Program-made: the position numbers and the translations under genes
The notes under the pieces: generated by a model
What the model was told of the DNA's origin: nothing
Databases searched by the model: none
The model's input: the letters and a program-made list of their open reading frames with translations, nothing else
Shown: positions 44,526 through 53,154 of the stretch, one piece after another
Layout of the letters: each line of letters begins with the position of its first letter
How positions within the stretch are numbered: the stretch's first letter is position 1
NCBI GenBank assembly: GCA_023399055.1
Contig: JAEWQV010000034.1
Span: forward strand, 62,001-126,000
Length of the DNA stretch: 64,000 nucleotides
Reading direction: 5' to 3'
Origin: Bacillota bacterium
GTDB lineage: Bacteria; Bacillota; Clostridia; Lachnospirales; Lachnospiraceae

Positions 44526-45026
44526 ATGGAAGCACAAGATAAAGAGTATATAGAGTTGATTTGCAAGGAGCATTGGAAAGAATTATATCGTTTCATTTAT
44601 TATAAAGTGCAAAACAGGGAAGAGGCTGAAGATTTTACACAAGAAACCTTTGCTAAAGCAATAGCCTATAGTCGTAAAAATAATATCAAAATAAAAAATT
44701 ATAATAGTTATTTAAAAACAATAGCAATCAATCTTTTGCGTGATCAGTGGAGAAGCAATGCAAGAAAGGGGCAAAGTTTTGCATTAGACGAGGTAGACGA
44801 TAATCAATTGGCAACAGAGGACTTTACGAGTAATCTGGCAGAGCGAGAGGAGCTAAAACTGGCATTATCACAATTAACAAATGAACAGCAAATAGTTATC
44901 AATTTAAGAATAATTAAAGGCTGTTCTTTGGCGGAGACTGCAAAGCAAATGAAGAAAAGAGAAGGTACAGTTCGTGTTCTTCAATACAGGGCTATCAAAG
45001 CTTTAAGTCGTATTTTGAATCTATAG
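44526..45026 (+). CDS. ECF-type RNA polymerase sigma factor
   Basis: A 166-residue sigma-70-family protein with only regions 2 and 4. Region 2 (about 12-80) includes FIYYKVQNREEAEDFTQETFAKA. Region 4 (about 108-160) has a helix-turn-helix, IKGCSLAETAKQMKKREGTVRV. The ATG at 44526 follows AGGAGGGG. It is 15 bp from the downstream gene encoding its presumed membrane anti-sigma factor, and is divergent from the EFR1 gene. Regulon unknown. Confidence 0.9.
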   Translation: MEAQDKEYIELICKEHWKELYRFIYYKVQNREEAEDFTQETFAKAIAYSRKNNIKIKNYNSYLKTIAINLLRDQWRSNARKGQSFALDEVDDNQLATEDFTSNLAEREELKLALSQLTNEQQIVINLRIIKGCSLAETAKQMKKREGTVRVLQYRAIKALSRILNL

Positions 45027-45041
45027 AAAGGTGGACATGTT

Positions 45042-46733
45042 ATGAAGAAGGAAAGACAATTATCAAAATATATTGATGAGCTAAACAAGGGGAAGATACC
45101 GGCATTAAAGGATAACGTAGAGCAGGACTATGATATGTTAATTGAGACAGTAAAGAAAGTACATTTATTACGCGAGATAGAATATCCTAATGAGCTGTTT
45201 GAGAAACAACTAATTTATTCTCTATCAGAAAATGATTCTATTGAAAGTAGTTTTGTGGAAAATGATAGAAACATGAATAGGATGAATACAGTAATAATGG
45301 AAGACTTTATTGTGGTAAAAAAAAGTGTTGCACACCGCCTATTGCGAGGTTTATCCTATACAGCCGTAATAGCGGCAGCAGGATTACTACTTGCAATGGG
45401 TTTCAACAGGCTATTACCAACAGAACCCACGAACATAGTTTATGCAATGGAGAAAGCAGTTAAGGAAGTCGAAGCTTATCATGGTATATTGGAAGTAACG
45501 CAGATAAATGAATTAGGTGAAGCTATATCTCAATCAACTAGGGAGGTATGGGCGAACCTTAAGGGTAAATACTACCTTGAGGAAATCGATGGATTTTCAA
45601 AGGGACTCATTACAGTAAATAACGGAGAAAGTAAATGGCAGATCAGTCCTAAGGATAAGCAGGTTTTTCTATTTGCAGCTTTTCCGGACCCTTATCGCTT
45701 TACCTTTGAACTTGAATCAGAGCTGGAAGAGATGAAAGCTGCAACTTTAGTTAAAGAAGTTGGAATGGAATTAATTAATGGAAGAAAGGCTTTAAAACTT
45801 GAGATAACTCCTAAGGGCGGAGATTCTTATTATTTATGGTTGGATGTAGAAACAGAGTTACCGCTGCAAAAATTAACCGCAATGCAAAATTCCATTCAGT
45901 ATAAGATGACATACAATTTTATCGAATATATTGATTCGTTTCCGGAAGAACTTCAGACCTATGTTTTACCACAGGGATATGAAGAGGTTGATCTTAATCC
46001 GGAGCAATTTGTATTAACAATGGAAGAGGCTGCAGAGTTGGTTGGTTTTTCTCCAGTATCTTATGAAGTAACACCACTGGATTATAAATTAGAAAAAATC
46101 TCTGTGGATAAGAACCTATCCGCGGTTACGTTATACTATAATCATAAAAGGGTTGAGAAAAAGATTGCTATAAGGCAATCAAAAATCTCAAAGGATTTTA
46201 CGACCAATGCAGGAGCTGTTCTTGGCAGTATAGGTGACCGTAATCTGGAAATCGTATTTACCGGTCAGGTGACATCCTTGCGTTGGCAGGAGGGAGATAT
46301 GGAGTATAACATATATGGAGAAATGCAGATGGAGGACCTTATAGCATTTGCACAAGAAATAACGGATGAAAAGGTAAGTGTACCAGATGTATCAAACGAT
46401 AGTGAGGTTAAACCCCAGATTGAGGTAGAGACTGATCTGGAGGCGGAGACAAACGAACAGAAGAGTGTGGATGCAGGTCATTCACCCTGGAAACTTGATC
46501 CGGTATTTGTTACCCAGGTATTTGCAAGTCTTTTGATTTCTCCAGAAGGGATTGTAGGGGATTACCCAATTGCTTATGATGACGTAGTAATTATTGAAAA
46601 TAATGGTGTTGATGCTACAGCTGAAATTATGGATAATAACTCTATAGCTAAGTATGTATATTTAAAGAGACTAATTCGTCAAGATGAGACCGGTATTTGG
46701 ACCGTGGTTGGATATGATGTAGTAGAAAAATAG
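45042..46733 (+). CDS. Probable anti-sigma factor with LolA-like sensor domain
   Basis: A 563-residue protein. The N-terminal cytoplasmic part (about 1-95) should hold the sigma factor. One transmembrane helix lies at about 104-123. A beta-rich extracytoplasmic domain (about 135-320) with YHGILEVTQIN...EVWANLKGKYYLEEIDG resembles LolA/sigma-E-regulating lipoprotein-like folds. A second domain (about 320-450) resembles the DUF4367 type. The C-terminal part (about 480-563) is separate and unrecognised. Its place directly after the ECF gene makes the anti-sigma role likely, but the N-terminus does not show a clear zinc anti-sigma motif. Confidence 0.75.
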   Translation: MKKERQLSKYIDELNKGKIPALKDNVEQDYDMLIETVKKVHLLREIEYPNELFEKQLIYSLSENDSIESSFVENDRNMNRMNTVIMEDFIVVKKSVAHRLLRGLSYTAVIAAAGLLLAMGFNRLLPTEPTNIVYAMEKAVKEVEAYHGILEVTQINELGEAISQSTREVWANLKGKYYLEEIDGFSKGLITVNNGESKWQISPKDKQVFLFAAFPDPYRFTFELESELEEMKAATLVKEVGMELINGRKALKLEITPKGGDSYYLWLDVETELPLQKLTAMQNSIQYKMTYNFIEYIDSFPEELQTYVLPQGYEEVDLNPEQFVLTMEEAAELVGFSPVSYEVTPLDYKLEKISVDKNLSAVTLYYNHKRVEKKIAIRQSKISKDFTTNAGAVLGSIGDRNLEIVFTGQVTSLRWQEGDMEYNIYGEMQMEDLIAFAQEITDEKVSVPDVSNDSEVKPQIEVETDLEAETNEQKSVDAGHSPWKLDPVFVTQVFASLLISPEGIVGDYPIAYDDVVIIENNGVDATAEIMDNNSIAKYVYLKRLIRQDETGIWTVVGYDVVEK

Positions 46734-46810
46734 TGTAAATTTTATTGTATGCATAAATGGGAAAAACAAATTATTTATAGTTTATAATTCGATTATGTCA
46801 CTCAAAGTGA

Positions 46811-46838
46811 TTGAAATTTTTGATATAACGACTATAAT
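46811..46838 (+). promoter_or_regulatory. Promoter of MFS efflux leader
   Basis: TTGAAA (46811-46816), a 16-bp spacer and a perfect TATAAT (46833-46838). It lies about 44 bp before the leader-peptide ATG. Confidence 0.65.
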
Positions 46839-46881
46839 AAAAATACGGTTATAAAAAAACGAAGAACTGGGGTAGTTTAGT

Positions 46882-46923
46882 ATGAAAAGGTGCCTTGCAT
46901 TATCTCCATGCAAAGTCAAGTAG
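46882..46923 (+). CDS. 13-residue leader peptide (MKRCLALSPCKVK)
   Basis: A complete mini-ORF with GGGG (46869-46872) 9 bases before the ATG and a TAG at 46921-46923. Its 3' half overlaps the left arms of two competing hairpins. Placement before a drug-efflux gene, with its own ribosome binding site, is typical of ribosome-mediated attenuation as in mef/msr, erm and cat leaders. The peptide itself is not one I recognise. Confidence 0.6.
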   Translation: MKRCLALSPCKVK

Positions 46924-46992
46924 ATAGTACTTGCATGGAGTAGTTTACTATCTGATTTTGACTTTGCATTTTCAATTATTTCACATTGAAAA
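46904..46992 (+). promoter_or_regulatory. Alternative hairpins of an attenuator before the MFS gene
   Basis: Hairpin A pairs 46904-46913 with 46931-46940 (CTCCATGCAA/TTGCATGGAG). Hairpin B pairs 46909-46919 with 46958-46968 and 46922-46929 with 46946-46953, 19 bp in all, and is followed by TTTTCAATTATTT. A and B share 46909-46913 and cannot both form. Hairpin C (TTTTCAAT 46969-46976 with ATTGAAAA 46985-46992) abuts the GGAG of the MFS gene (46993-46996). The leader stop codon lies in B. Confidence 0.7.
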
Positions 46993-47006
46993 GGAGTAAA
47001 GTTAAA

Positions 47007-48299
47007 ATGATTAAGAACAAACTAAATAAAGAGCTATATAATTTCTATATATTTATTCTGGGACAGTTTGTGTCACAGTTTGGAAGTAAACTAACCAGTT
47101 TTGGTTTAGGACTTTGGACATTTAAAGAAACAGGATCAGTGTTATCCACGGCGTTAATTTCGCTATCCTACGTGGTACCAGAAGTGCTATTAAGTTTTAT
47201 TTCAGGAAGTATCAGTGATAGTTGGAATAAGAAAAAAATTATGCTAATTGCAGATTCTATTGCTGCAGGTTTTTCATTTGGAGTTATCCTTATGATTTTC
47301 ACAGGAACACTCCGATTGGAATACATCTATCTAATAAACGTTGTGCTGGGTGTCACAGATTCCTTTCAGAACCCGGCAGCAGAAGTTACGATTTCACTAA
47401 TTGTACCTAAAGATCAATATGTAAGGACAAGCGGAATAAGATCCTTTTGTACTGCATTTACCGGGATTGCTCCTCCTGTTGTTGCAACATCACTATATGC
47501 CTTTTGCGGTCTTAAGATAATAGTTATTATAGATCTTGTTACATTTATATTTGCTTTTATTAGTTTAGCGGTATATGTTAAGATTCCACATAATAGGGTC
47601 CAAACAGACAGCTCAATCAATCTTATGGAACAATGTAAGTTTGGCATTCGATACCTTTTTGATAATAAGGGTATTTTTAAATTAATCATGTTTATGGCGT
47701 TTGTTAATCTTATTTCTTCTATATATAATACAATTCTTCAACCGATGGTATTATTAAGGAATGGGGATAATGATATTCAGCTGGGCATTGTTACAAGTAT
47801 GGTTAGTGTAGCAGGGCTTATTGGTAGCTTGCTTGTGAGCAGAGTACAGAAAACAACAAAGCGAGTACCCCTCATATTAAATATTATGTCTTTTTCTTTT
47901 CTAATATGTAATGGATTGCTAGGAATCGGACGTAATTACTATGTATGGACTTTTGCAGTGTTTGCGGGAAATTTATTTATACCAATTTTATTGGCAAATG
48001 TGGAATACATTATGCGGACGAAGATACCGATTGAACATCAGGGAAAGGTGTTTTCTGCAAGGAACACGCTTCAGTATGCAAGTATACCCGCAGGAAAATT
48101 ATTAGCTGGGGTTTTGTCGGATAAAGTTTATGTACCATTTATGGCTGGAGATTCATTTTTGCGTGATTTCTGTGCTTTGTTAGTTGGTGATGGTGCTGGT
48201 GGTGGAATAGCTTTACTTTATTTGTGCATAGCTTTCATAGGAGTAGCGGGCTGCAGTATATTCCGTCGTGATAAAAAGTTGATGTCTTTAGATATTTAG
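47007..48299 (+). CDS. MFS efflux transporter (MefA-like)
   Basis: A 430-residue major facilitator with about 12 hydrophobic helices. The N-terminal segment with FILGQFVSQFGSKLTSFGLGLWTFKETGS and the cytoplasmic loop SGSISDSWNKKKIMLIAD are typical of the MFS_3 group that includes macrolide efflux protein MefA. It probably exports a drug or antimicrobial metabolite; the substrate cannot be deduced. The ATG at 47007 follows AAAAGGAG; a TTG seven codons earlier overlaps that site and hairpin C. Expression is probably controlled by the leader peptide and hairpins just upstream. Confidence 0.85.
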   Translation: MIKNKLNKELYNFYIFILGQFVSQFGSKLTSFGLGLWTFKETGSVLSTALISLSYVVPEVLLSFISGSISDSWNKKKIMLIADSIAAGFSFGVILMIFTGTLRLEYIYLINVVLGVTDSFQNPAAEVTISLIVPKDQYVRTSGIRSFCTAFTGIAPPVVATSLYAFCGLKIIVIIDLVTFIFAFISLAVYVKIPHNRVQTDSSINLMEQCKFGIRYLFDNKGIFKLIMFMAFVNLISSIYNTILQPMVLLRNGDNDIQLGIVTSMVSVAGLIGSLLVSRVQKTTKRVPLILNIMSFSFLICNGLLGIGRNYYVWTFAVFAGNLFIPILLANVEYIMRTKIPIEHQGKVFSARNTLQYASIPAGKLLAGVLSDKVYVPFMAGDSFLRDFCALLVGDGAGGGIALLYLCIAFIGVAGCSIFRRDKKLMSLDI

Positions 48300-48326
48300 C
48301 AAATTAAATTTCATAAAATAATTAGT

Positions 48327-48371
48327 AACAGGTTTTGCAAAAGAGATAACTGCTTGTAAAACCTGTTTTTT
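48327..48371 (+). terminator. Terminator after MFS gene
   Basis: AACAGGTTTT (48327-48336) pairs with AAAACCTGTT (48358-48367), followed by TTTT. Confidence 0.88.
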
Positions 48372-48468
48372 AATGGAAACTAGCCATAGCAATCTGACAT
48401 TTTGCCAGGAGCATGAGCCATGTTATATCTGCATATAATTTATCATTAATACGCTAAAGGGTGATCGT

Positions 48469-49482
48469 ATGGCAAATCAGATAAAAAACATGGTATTTGA
48501 AGGCGGAGGCATCTTGGGTATCTCGTATCTGGGTGTGCTGGATTATCTATATCGCAGCGGAAGAATGCAAGGTCTGCAAAGGGTTGCAGGAACTTCTGCT
48601 GGTGCGATTACAGCATGTATTACATGCTTCCGACTTCCCTTTGAACAGATAGAAAGTATTGCAGTATCCCTGGACTATAAAAAAATACCGGAAAGAACAG
48701 AAATCAACGAGTTGAAGCTAATACCGGAAGAAGTTAAGGTGCAAATTGATAGTCTATTTGGAGATATTAACTGTATCTATCGATTAATTCATGAATATGG
48801 CTGGTTTTCGACGGGATATTTTTATAATTGGATTCAAAAAGTAATTGCTGACCAATTCGATATAAGAAAAAAGCGTCCTCCCTATACTTTTGCTGATTTT
48901 AAAAATGCCAGCCTCCATAAAGAAAACCGTGCCTTTTATGACCTATATATTATTGGAACGGATCTTTCCATGAAAACCACACGTGTATTCTCTTATGAAA
49001 CCACTCCTTTAATGGAGGTTGCAATGGCAGTCAGAATTTCCATGTCAATTCCGCTTTTCTTTGAATCGATAAAACTAGAAACGGTAAATGCTACTGGAGC
49101 ATCCAGGGACAATATTTTTTGCGACGGAGGGCTATTGAATAATTACCCTCTCAATCTATTCGATAAGCCAAAATACAATCCAAATCCATATTATGGAGTC
49201 AATATGGAGACTTTGGGCGTTCGTTTTATGCAGCAATTGAACGATAAAGAAATCGATTGTCTGCTTACCTATATAGAAAGTCTTTTACATGCAGCCTCCT
49301 ATGTTCAGCAAGGTATTTATGATAGTAATATCCTTAATAAAGAAAGATCCATCGTGGTGGATACCAAAAACATCAGTCCCGTTGACTTTAGCGTTACTGC
49401 AAATGACGAAAAATATTGGTTTTTATATATGCAAGGGTATCAAGCGGCAAAAAAATATTTTAAATATAAAAGACAGAGTTGA
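48469..49482 (+). CDS. Patatin-like phospholipase
   Basis: A 337-residue cytoplasmic lipid acyl hydrolase. The oxyanion loop GGGILG is at 12-17. The nucleophile elbow G41-T-S43-A-G has Ser43, and the catalytic dyad Asp is D219 in DGG. No signal peptide. Such proteins hydrolyse membrane phospholipids; in some defence systems (CBASS) they are effectors, but no cyclase or sensor gene lies next to it here, so a housekeeping or unknown role is more likely. Monocistronic, with a terminator whose stem begins inside the last codons. Confidence 0.88.
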   Translation: MANQIKNMVFEGGGILGISYLGVLDYLYRSGRMQGLQRVAGTSAGAITACITCFRLPFEQIESIAVSLDYKKIPERTEINELKLIPEEVKVQIDSLFGDINCIYRLIHEYGWFSTGYFYNWIQKVIADQFDIRKKRPPYTFADFKNASLHKENRAFYDLYIIGTDLSMKTTRVFSYETTPLMEVAMAVRISMSIPLFFESIKLETVNATGASRDNIFCDGGLLNNYPLNLFDKPKYNPNPYYGVNMETLGVRFMQQLNDKEIDCLLTYIESLLHAASYVQQGIYDSNILNKERSIVVDTKNISPVDFSVTANDEKYWFLYMQGYQAAKKYFKYKRQS

Positions 49483-49512
49483 TCCGTGTCCTGGGATCAA
49501 CTTTGTCTTTTA
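49468..49512 (+). terminator. Terminator overlapping the end of the patatin gene
   Basis: AAAGACAGAGTTGATCC pairs with GGGATCAACTTTGTCTTTT across a 7-nt loop. The left arm covers the last four codons and the stop codon, so coding and termination signals are compressed together. Confidence 0.85.
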
Positions 49513-49669
49513 ATACAGCAAGTATTTTCTTAGTTAAATTGAAAAGGTTAAATCTATATTTAAAATTAAATTTCATCCTTTTGAATAATTAAGCTATAGG
49601 CGGTTGAATACTAGAATATATACCCAAAAATCACACCAAATACAGGACAAAATTTTTGTAAAAAAGTTC

Positions 49670-49698
49670 TTGCAAAAATATTTATCATGCTGTATAAT
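49670..49698 (+). promoter_or_regulatory. S10 operon promoter
   Basis: TTGCAA (49670-49675), a 17-bp spacer and a perfect TATAAT (49693-49698). It lies about 300 nt before rpsJ. The AT-rich stretch 49513-49669 upstream shows nothing else, but has A-tracts that could act as an UP element. Confidence 0.8.
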
Positions 49699-49704
49699 AG
49701 CTAA

Positions 49705-50007
49705 TGTTGTGACATTGATAGCGTTGAAACGTGAGGTTGCTACCGATAGTGGGTAGGTTTTCCGTGGAGCGAAGGTCAAGTTATGAAACTGGCGACAAGT
49801 CACTGTACCATATAATGTTCTGCCCTGGGCAGATAAAACGTGTGAAGAATATCATAAGATACGTTAAGATGCAAATCGCTCACGGTTTGTTCTATTAATT
49901 CGGGAATACCGAATTTTTATGTATGAAATATGAAGATACACACGGATGAGTGTACAGTCACCACTTGTCGTACTGAAATTAAGTGCGAAAAGGAGGCGGC
50001 TTTTTTT
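49705..50007 (+). ncRNA. Structured S10 operon leader with attenuator
   Basis: A leader of about 300 nt. A long-range helix joins GACAAGT (49794-49800) and ACTGTAC (49802-49808) with GTACAGT (49952-49958) and ACTTGTC (49963-49969). Inside it lie CTGCC/GGCAG (about 49821-49833) and a terminator-like hairpin ATTCGG/CCGAAT (49898-49903 with 49909-49914) followed by TTTTT. A further structured block sits at 49710-49790. S10 leaders of enteric bacteria are controlled by L4; whether this one binds L4 is unknown. Confidence 0.65.
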
Positions 50008-50325
50008 ATGGCAAGTCAAGTAATGAGAATCACATTAAAGGCGTATGATCATCATTTAATCGATCAATCTGCAGGTAAAATCATCGATACTGTGAAGAAA
50101 ACAGGATCCAAGGTGAGCGGACCAGTTCCGTTGCCTACTAAGAAAGAAATTGTTACAATTCTGAGAGCGGTTCACAAGTATAAGGATTCTAGAGAACAGT
50201 TTGAGCAGAGAACACACAAGAGATTAATCGATATCATCACACCTACTCAGAAAACTGTTGATGCATTATCCAGATTGGAAATGCCTGCAGGTGTGTACAT
50301 CGACATTAAGATGAAGACAAAGTAA
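50008..50325 (+). CDS. rpsJ: 30S ribosomal protein S10
   Basis: A 105-residue S10 (NusE), which also takes part in antitermination. Conserved MRITLKAYDHHLIDQSAGKI and SREQFEQRTHKRLIDI are seen. The ATG at 50008 follows AAAAGGAGG; it adds five residues to the usual MRITLKAY start. First gene of the S10 cluster. Confidence 0.96.
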   Translation: MASQVMRITLKAYDHHLIDQSAGKIIDTVKKTGSKVSGPVPLPTKKEIVTILRAVHKYKDSREQFEQRTHKRLIDIITPTQKTVDALSRLEMPAGVYIDIKMKTK

Positions 50326-50571
50326 TTCAAAGAAAGAAGAATTCGGCTTCATAATAATGAAAAATGTAATGGACAATCCGTTTGAAGTCTGAAAGAAAGA
50401 CAAGTCGGCAAATGGGTAAGACAGCCAGGAAAGACAGCAGCAGCGAAATGCTGCAAAGAACAACATTAATATAAAGTAGAAATCCTTAGGGTTCATATAT
50501 GATTGTATATAACCATCTAGGATGATCACATGAAATGTGTGATCCGCTGTAGATTAACAGGAGGTAAGAAA

Positions 50572-51207
50572 ATGAAGAAAGCGATTTTGACTACGAAAAT
50601 CGGTATGACTCAGGTATTCGGTGATAACGGAATACTCATTCCGGTTACAGTATTGCAGGCTGGACCACTCTATGTTACACAGGTTAAAACTGTGGACAAT
50701 GATGGATATGCAGCAATACAGGTTGGTTTTGGTGATATCAGAGAAACTCTGGTAAATAAACCAAGAAAAGGACACTTTGCAAAAGCGGGTGTTGCGAATA
50801 AAAGACATCTTAGAGAATTCCGGTTTGACAATGCTGCTGACTACAAGGTTGGTCAGGAAATCAAAGCTGACATCTTTACAGTAGGTGACAGAATTGATGC
50901 AGTAGGTAAGACTAAGGGTAAAGGTTTCCAGGGTGCAATCAAGAGACATAACTTATCAAGAGGACCTATGAAGCACGGTTCTAAGCATCATAGACATGCA
51001 GGTTCCAATGGCGCTGCGACTACACCTGGTAGAGTATTTAAAGGTAAGCACATGCCAGGACACATGGGTGCTGTAAGAGCTACTGTACAGAATCTTGAAA
51101 TTGTTAGAATTGATGTAGAGAAGAACCTTATTCTTGTAAAGGGTGCAGTACCTGGACCAAAGAAATCCTTAATCATGCTGAAAGATACAGTAAAAAAAGC
51201 AAACTAG
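50572..51207 (+). CDS. rplC: 50S ribosomal protein L3
   Basis: A 211-residue L3. MKKAILTTKIGMTQVF opens the protein, and GFQGAIKRHNLSRGPMKHGSKHHRHAGS is the extended loop reaching the peptidyl transferase centre. The ATG at 50572 follows AGGAGG; upstream in-frame codons are not conserved. A 246-bp spacer with a weak hairpin near 50487-50525 separates it from rpsJ, which is unusually long. Confidence 0.96.
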   Translation: MKKAILTTKIGMTQVFGDNGILIPVTVLQAGPLYVTQVKTVDNDGYAAIQVGFGDIRETLVNKPRKGHFAKAGVANKRHLREFRFDNAADYKVGQEIKADIFTVGDRIDAVGKTKGKGFQGAIKRHNLSRGPMKHGSKHHRHAGSNGAATTPGRVFKGKHMPGHMGAVRATVQNLEIVRIDVEKNLILVKGAVPGPKKSLIMLKDTVKKAN

Positions 51208-51233
51208 AGCTTTAAGAAAGGAGGAACACTTAA

Positions 51234-51854
51234 ATGGCAAATGTTAAAGTTTATAATATCGAAGGCAAAGAAGTTGGTTCATTAGAACTTAACGATGCTG
51301 TCTTCGCAGTAGAAATAAATGATCATTTAGTTCATCAGGCAGTTGTTTTGCAGTTAGCAAACAAGCGTCAGGGAACACAAAGCGCTAAAACTCGTGCTGA
51401 AGTAAGCGGCGGCGGAAGAAAGCCTTGGAGACAAAAAGGAACTGGTCATGCTAGACAGGGTTCAACCAGATCCCCTCAGTGGAAGGGCGGCGGTGTTATT
51501 TTCGCTCCCAAGCCTAGAGACTATTCCTTCAAGATGAATAAGAAGGAAAAAGCACTTGCAATCAAATCAGCTTTAACTTCAAGAGTAAACGAAGCAAAGT
51601 TCTTCGTACTTGATGACTTAAGCTTTGATGAGATCAAGACAAAGAAAATGAAAGCAGTTCTTACTAACTTAAAGTTAGAGAAGGCACTTGTTGTTCTTGG
51701 TGATAAGAACGATAACGTACAGCTTTCTGCAAGAAACCTTCCAAAGGTTAGAACTGTATTATCAAACTCCATAAACGTATATGACATCTTAAAGTATGAT
51801 ACTTTGGTATTAACTAAGGATGCTGTAGCAAAGATTGAGGAGGTATACGCATAA
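51234..51854 (+). CDS. rplD: 50S ribosomal protein L4
   Basis: A 206-residue L4. The conserved loop GGGRKPWRQKGTGHARQGSTRSPQWKGGGVIF lines the exit tunnel. L4 is the S10-operon autoregulator in several bacteria. Stop and rplW start overlap by one base (TAATG). Confidence 0.96.
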   Translation: MANVKVYNIEGKEVGSLELNDAVFAVEINDHLVHQAVVLQLANKRQGTQSAKTRAEVSGGGRKPWRQKGTGHARQGSTRSPQWKGGGVIFAPKPRDYSFKMNKKEKALAIKSALTSRVNEAKFFVLDDLSFDEIKTKKMKAVLTNLKLEKALVVLGDKNDNVQLSARNLPKVRTVLSNSINVYDILKYDTLVLTKDAVAKIEEVYA

Positions 51855-52153
51855 TGGCTGATATTAAATATTATGATGTTATCCTTAAACCGATCGTAAC
51901 TGAGAAGAGCATGAGCACTATGGGTGAGAAGAAGTATTCTTTCTCCGTGCATCCAGATGCTACTAAGAATCAGATTAAAGAAGCGGTTGAGAAGATGTTT
52001 ACCGGAGCTAAAGTAGCAAAGGTTAACACAATTAATATGGATGGAAAGACCCGTAGACGTGGTGCTACCTCCGGAAAGACCTCTAAAGTGAAAAAGGCAA
52101 TTGTTCAGTTAACAGCTGACAGTGCTGAAATTGAAATTTTCTCAGGTCTGTAA
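51854..52153 (+). CDS. rplW: 50S ribosomal protein L23
   Basis: A 99-residue L23 at the tunnel exit, where signal recognition particle and trigger factor dock. VILKPIVTEKSM opens the domain. Translationally coupled to rplD through a TAATG overlap. Confidence 0.96.
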   Translation: MADIKYYDVILKPIVTEKSMSTMGEKKYSFSVHPDATKNQIKEAVEKMFTGAKVAKVNTINMDGKTRRRGATSGKTSKVKKAIVQLTADSAEIEIFSGL

Positions 52154-52155
52154 GA

Positions 52156-52172
52156 AGTGTAAATTTTACACT
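52156..52172 (+). other. Perfect hairpin between rplW and rplB
   Basis: AGTGTAAA-T-TTTACACT is an uninterrupted palindrome just after the rplW stop, in a 118-bp spacer that also has AATGTGAAA/TTTCAC-type pairing. No T-run, so it is likely an mRNA processing or stability element. Confidence 0.5.
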
Positions 52173-52271
52173 ACAATGTGAAAGCAAATTACACATTTGA
52201 ACATTTCACGTTAAGTATATGAGATATCAAGAAAACAATATTTGGTATCGTTTTTGAAAGGAGTGCACATC

Positions 52272-53114
52272 ATGGGAATTAAAACCTATAACCCATATAC
52301 ACCTTCCAGAAGACACATGACTGGTTCTGATTTTTCAGAAATTACAAAATCTACACCTGAGAAGTCATTGGTTGTTTCTTTAAACAAGAATGCAGGACGT
52401 AACAACCAGGGTAAGATTACTGTAAGACATCAGGGCGGTGGCTCTAGAAGAAAATATAGAATTATCGATTTCAAGAGAAGAAAAGACGGTATTCCGGCAA
52501 CTGTTGTAAGTATCGAATACGATCCTAACAGAACAGCTAATATCGCATTAATCAACTATGCAGATGGTGAGAAAGCATATATTCTTGCTCCTAACGGTCT
52601 TCAGGTTGGCACAAAACTTATGAATGGTGAAACTGCAGAAGTTAAAGTTGGTAACTGTTTACCACTTCAGAACATCCCTGTAGGTACACAAATCCATAAC
52701 ATAGAGTTATATCCTGGTAAAGGTGCACAGTTAGTTCGTGCAGCAGGTAACTCTGCACAGCTTATGGCGAAAGAAGGAAAGTTTGCAACCCTTCGTCTTC
52801 CAAGTGGTGAAATGAGATTAGTTCCAATCATTTGTAGAGCAACTGTTGGTCAGGTTGGTAACATTGACCATGAGCTTATTAATGTTGGTAAAGCTGGTCG
52901 TAAGCGTCACATGGGTATCAGACCTACAGTACGTGGTTCCGTAATGAATCCTAATGACCATCCTCACGGTGGTGGTGAAGGTAGAACAGGTATTGGTCGT
53001 CCAGGCCCTGTTACTCCTTGGGGTAAACCTGCTCTTGGTCTTAAGACAAGAAAGCATAACAAGAAATCCAATAAGCTTATCGTAAGAAGAAGAGACGGAA
53101 AAGCAATTAAGTAA
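52272..53114 (+). CDS. rplB: 50S ribosomal protein L2
   Basis: A 280-residue L2, essential for subunit joining and peptidyl transfer. MGIKTYNPYTPSRRHMT begins the protein, and GVAMNPNDHPHGGGEGRT-like residues appear as RGSVMNPNDHPHGGGEGRTG. The ATG at 52272 follows GAAAGGAG; ten in-frame codons upstream are not part of the family. Confidence 0.96.
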   Translation: MGIKTYNPYTPSRRHMTGSDFSEITKSTPEKSLVVSLNKNAGRNNQGKITVRHQGGGSRRKYRIIDFKRRKDGIPATVVSIEYDPNRTANIALINYADGEKAYILAPNGLQVGTKLMNGETAEVKVGNCLPLQNIPVGTQIHNIELYPGKGAQLVRAAGNSAQLMAKEGKFATLRLPSGEMRLVPIICRATVGQVGNIDHELINVGKAGRKRHMGIRPTVRGSVMNPNDHPHGGGEGRTGIGRPGPVTPWGKPALGLKTRKHNKKSNKLIVRRRDGKAIK

Positions 53115-53154
53115 TTGTAACTGTTTCTACAATGTATAAATTTGAAGCATACAA

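Noticed and set aside
48469..49482. Patatin gene as part of a CBASS-type defence island
   Set aside because: No nucleotide cyclase, sensor or accessory gene lies next to it; neighbours are an efflux gene and the ribosomal operon.
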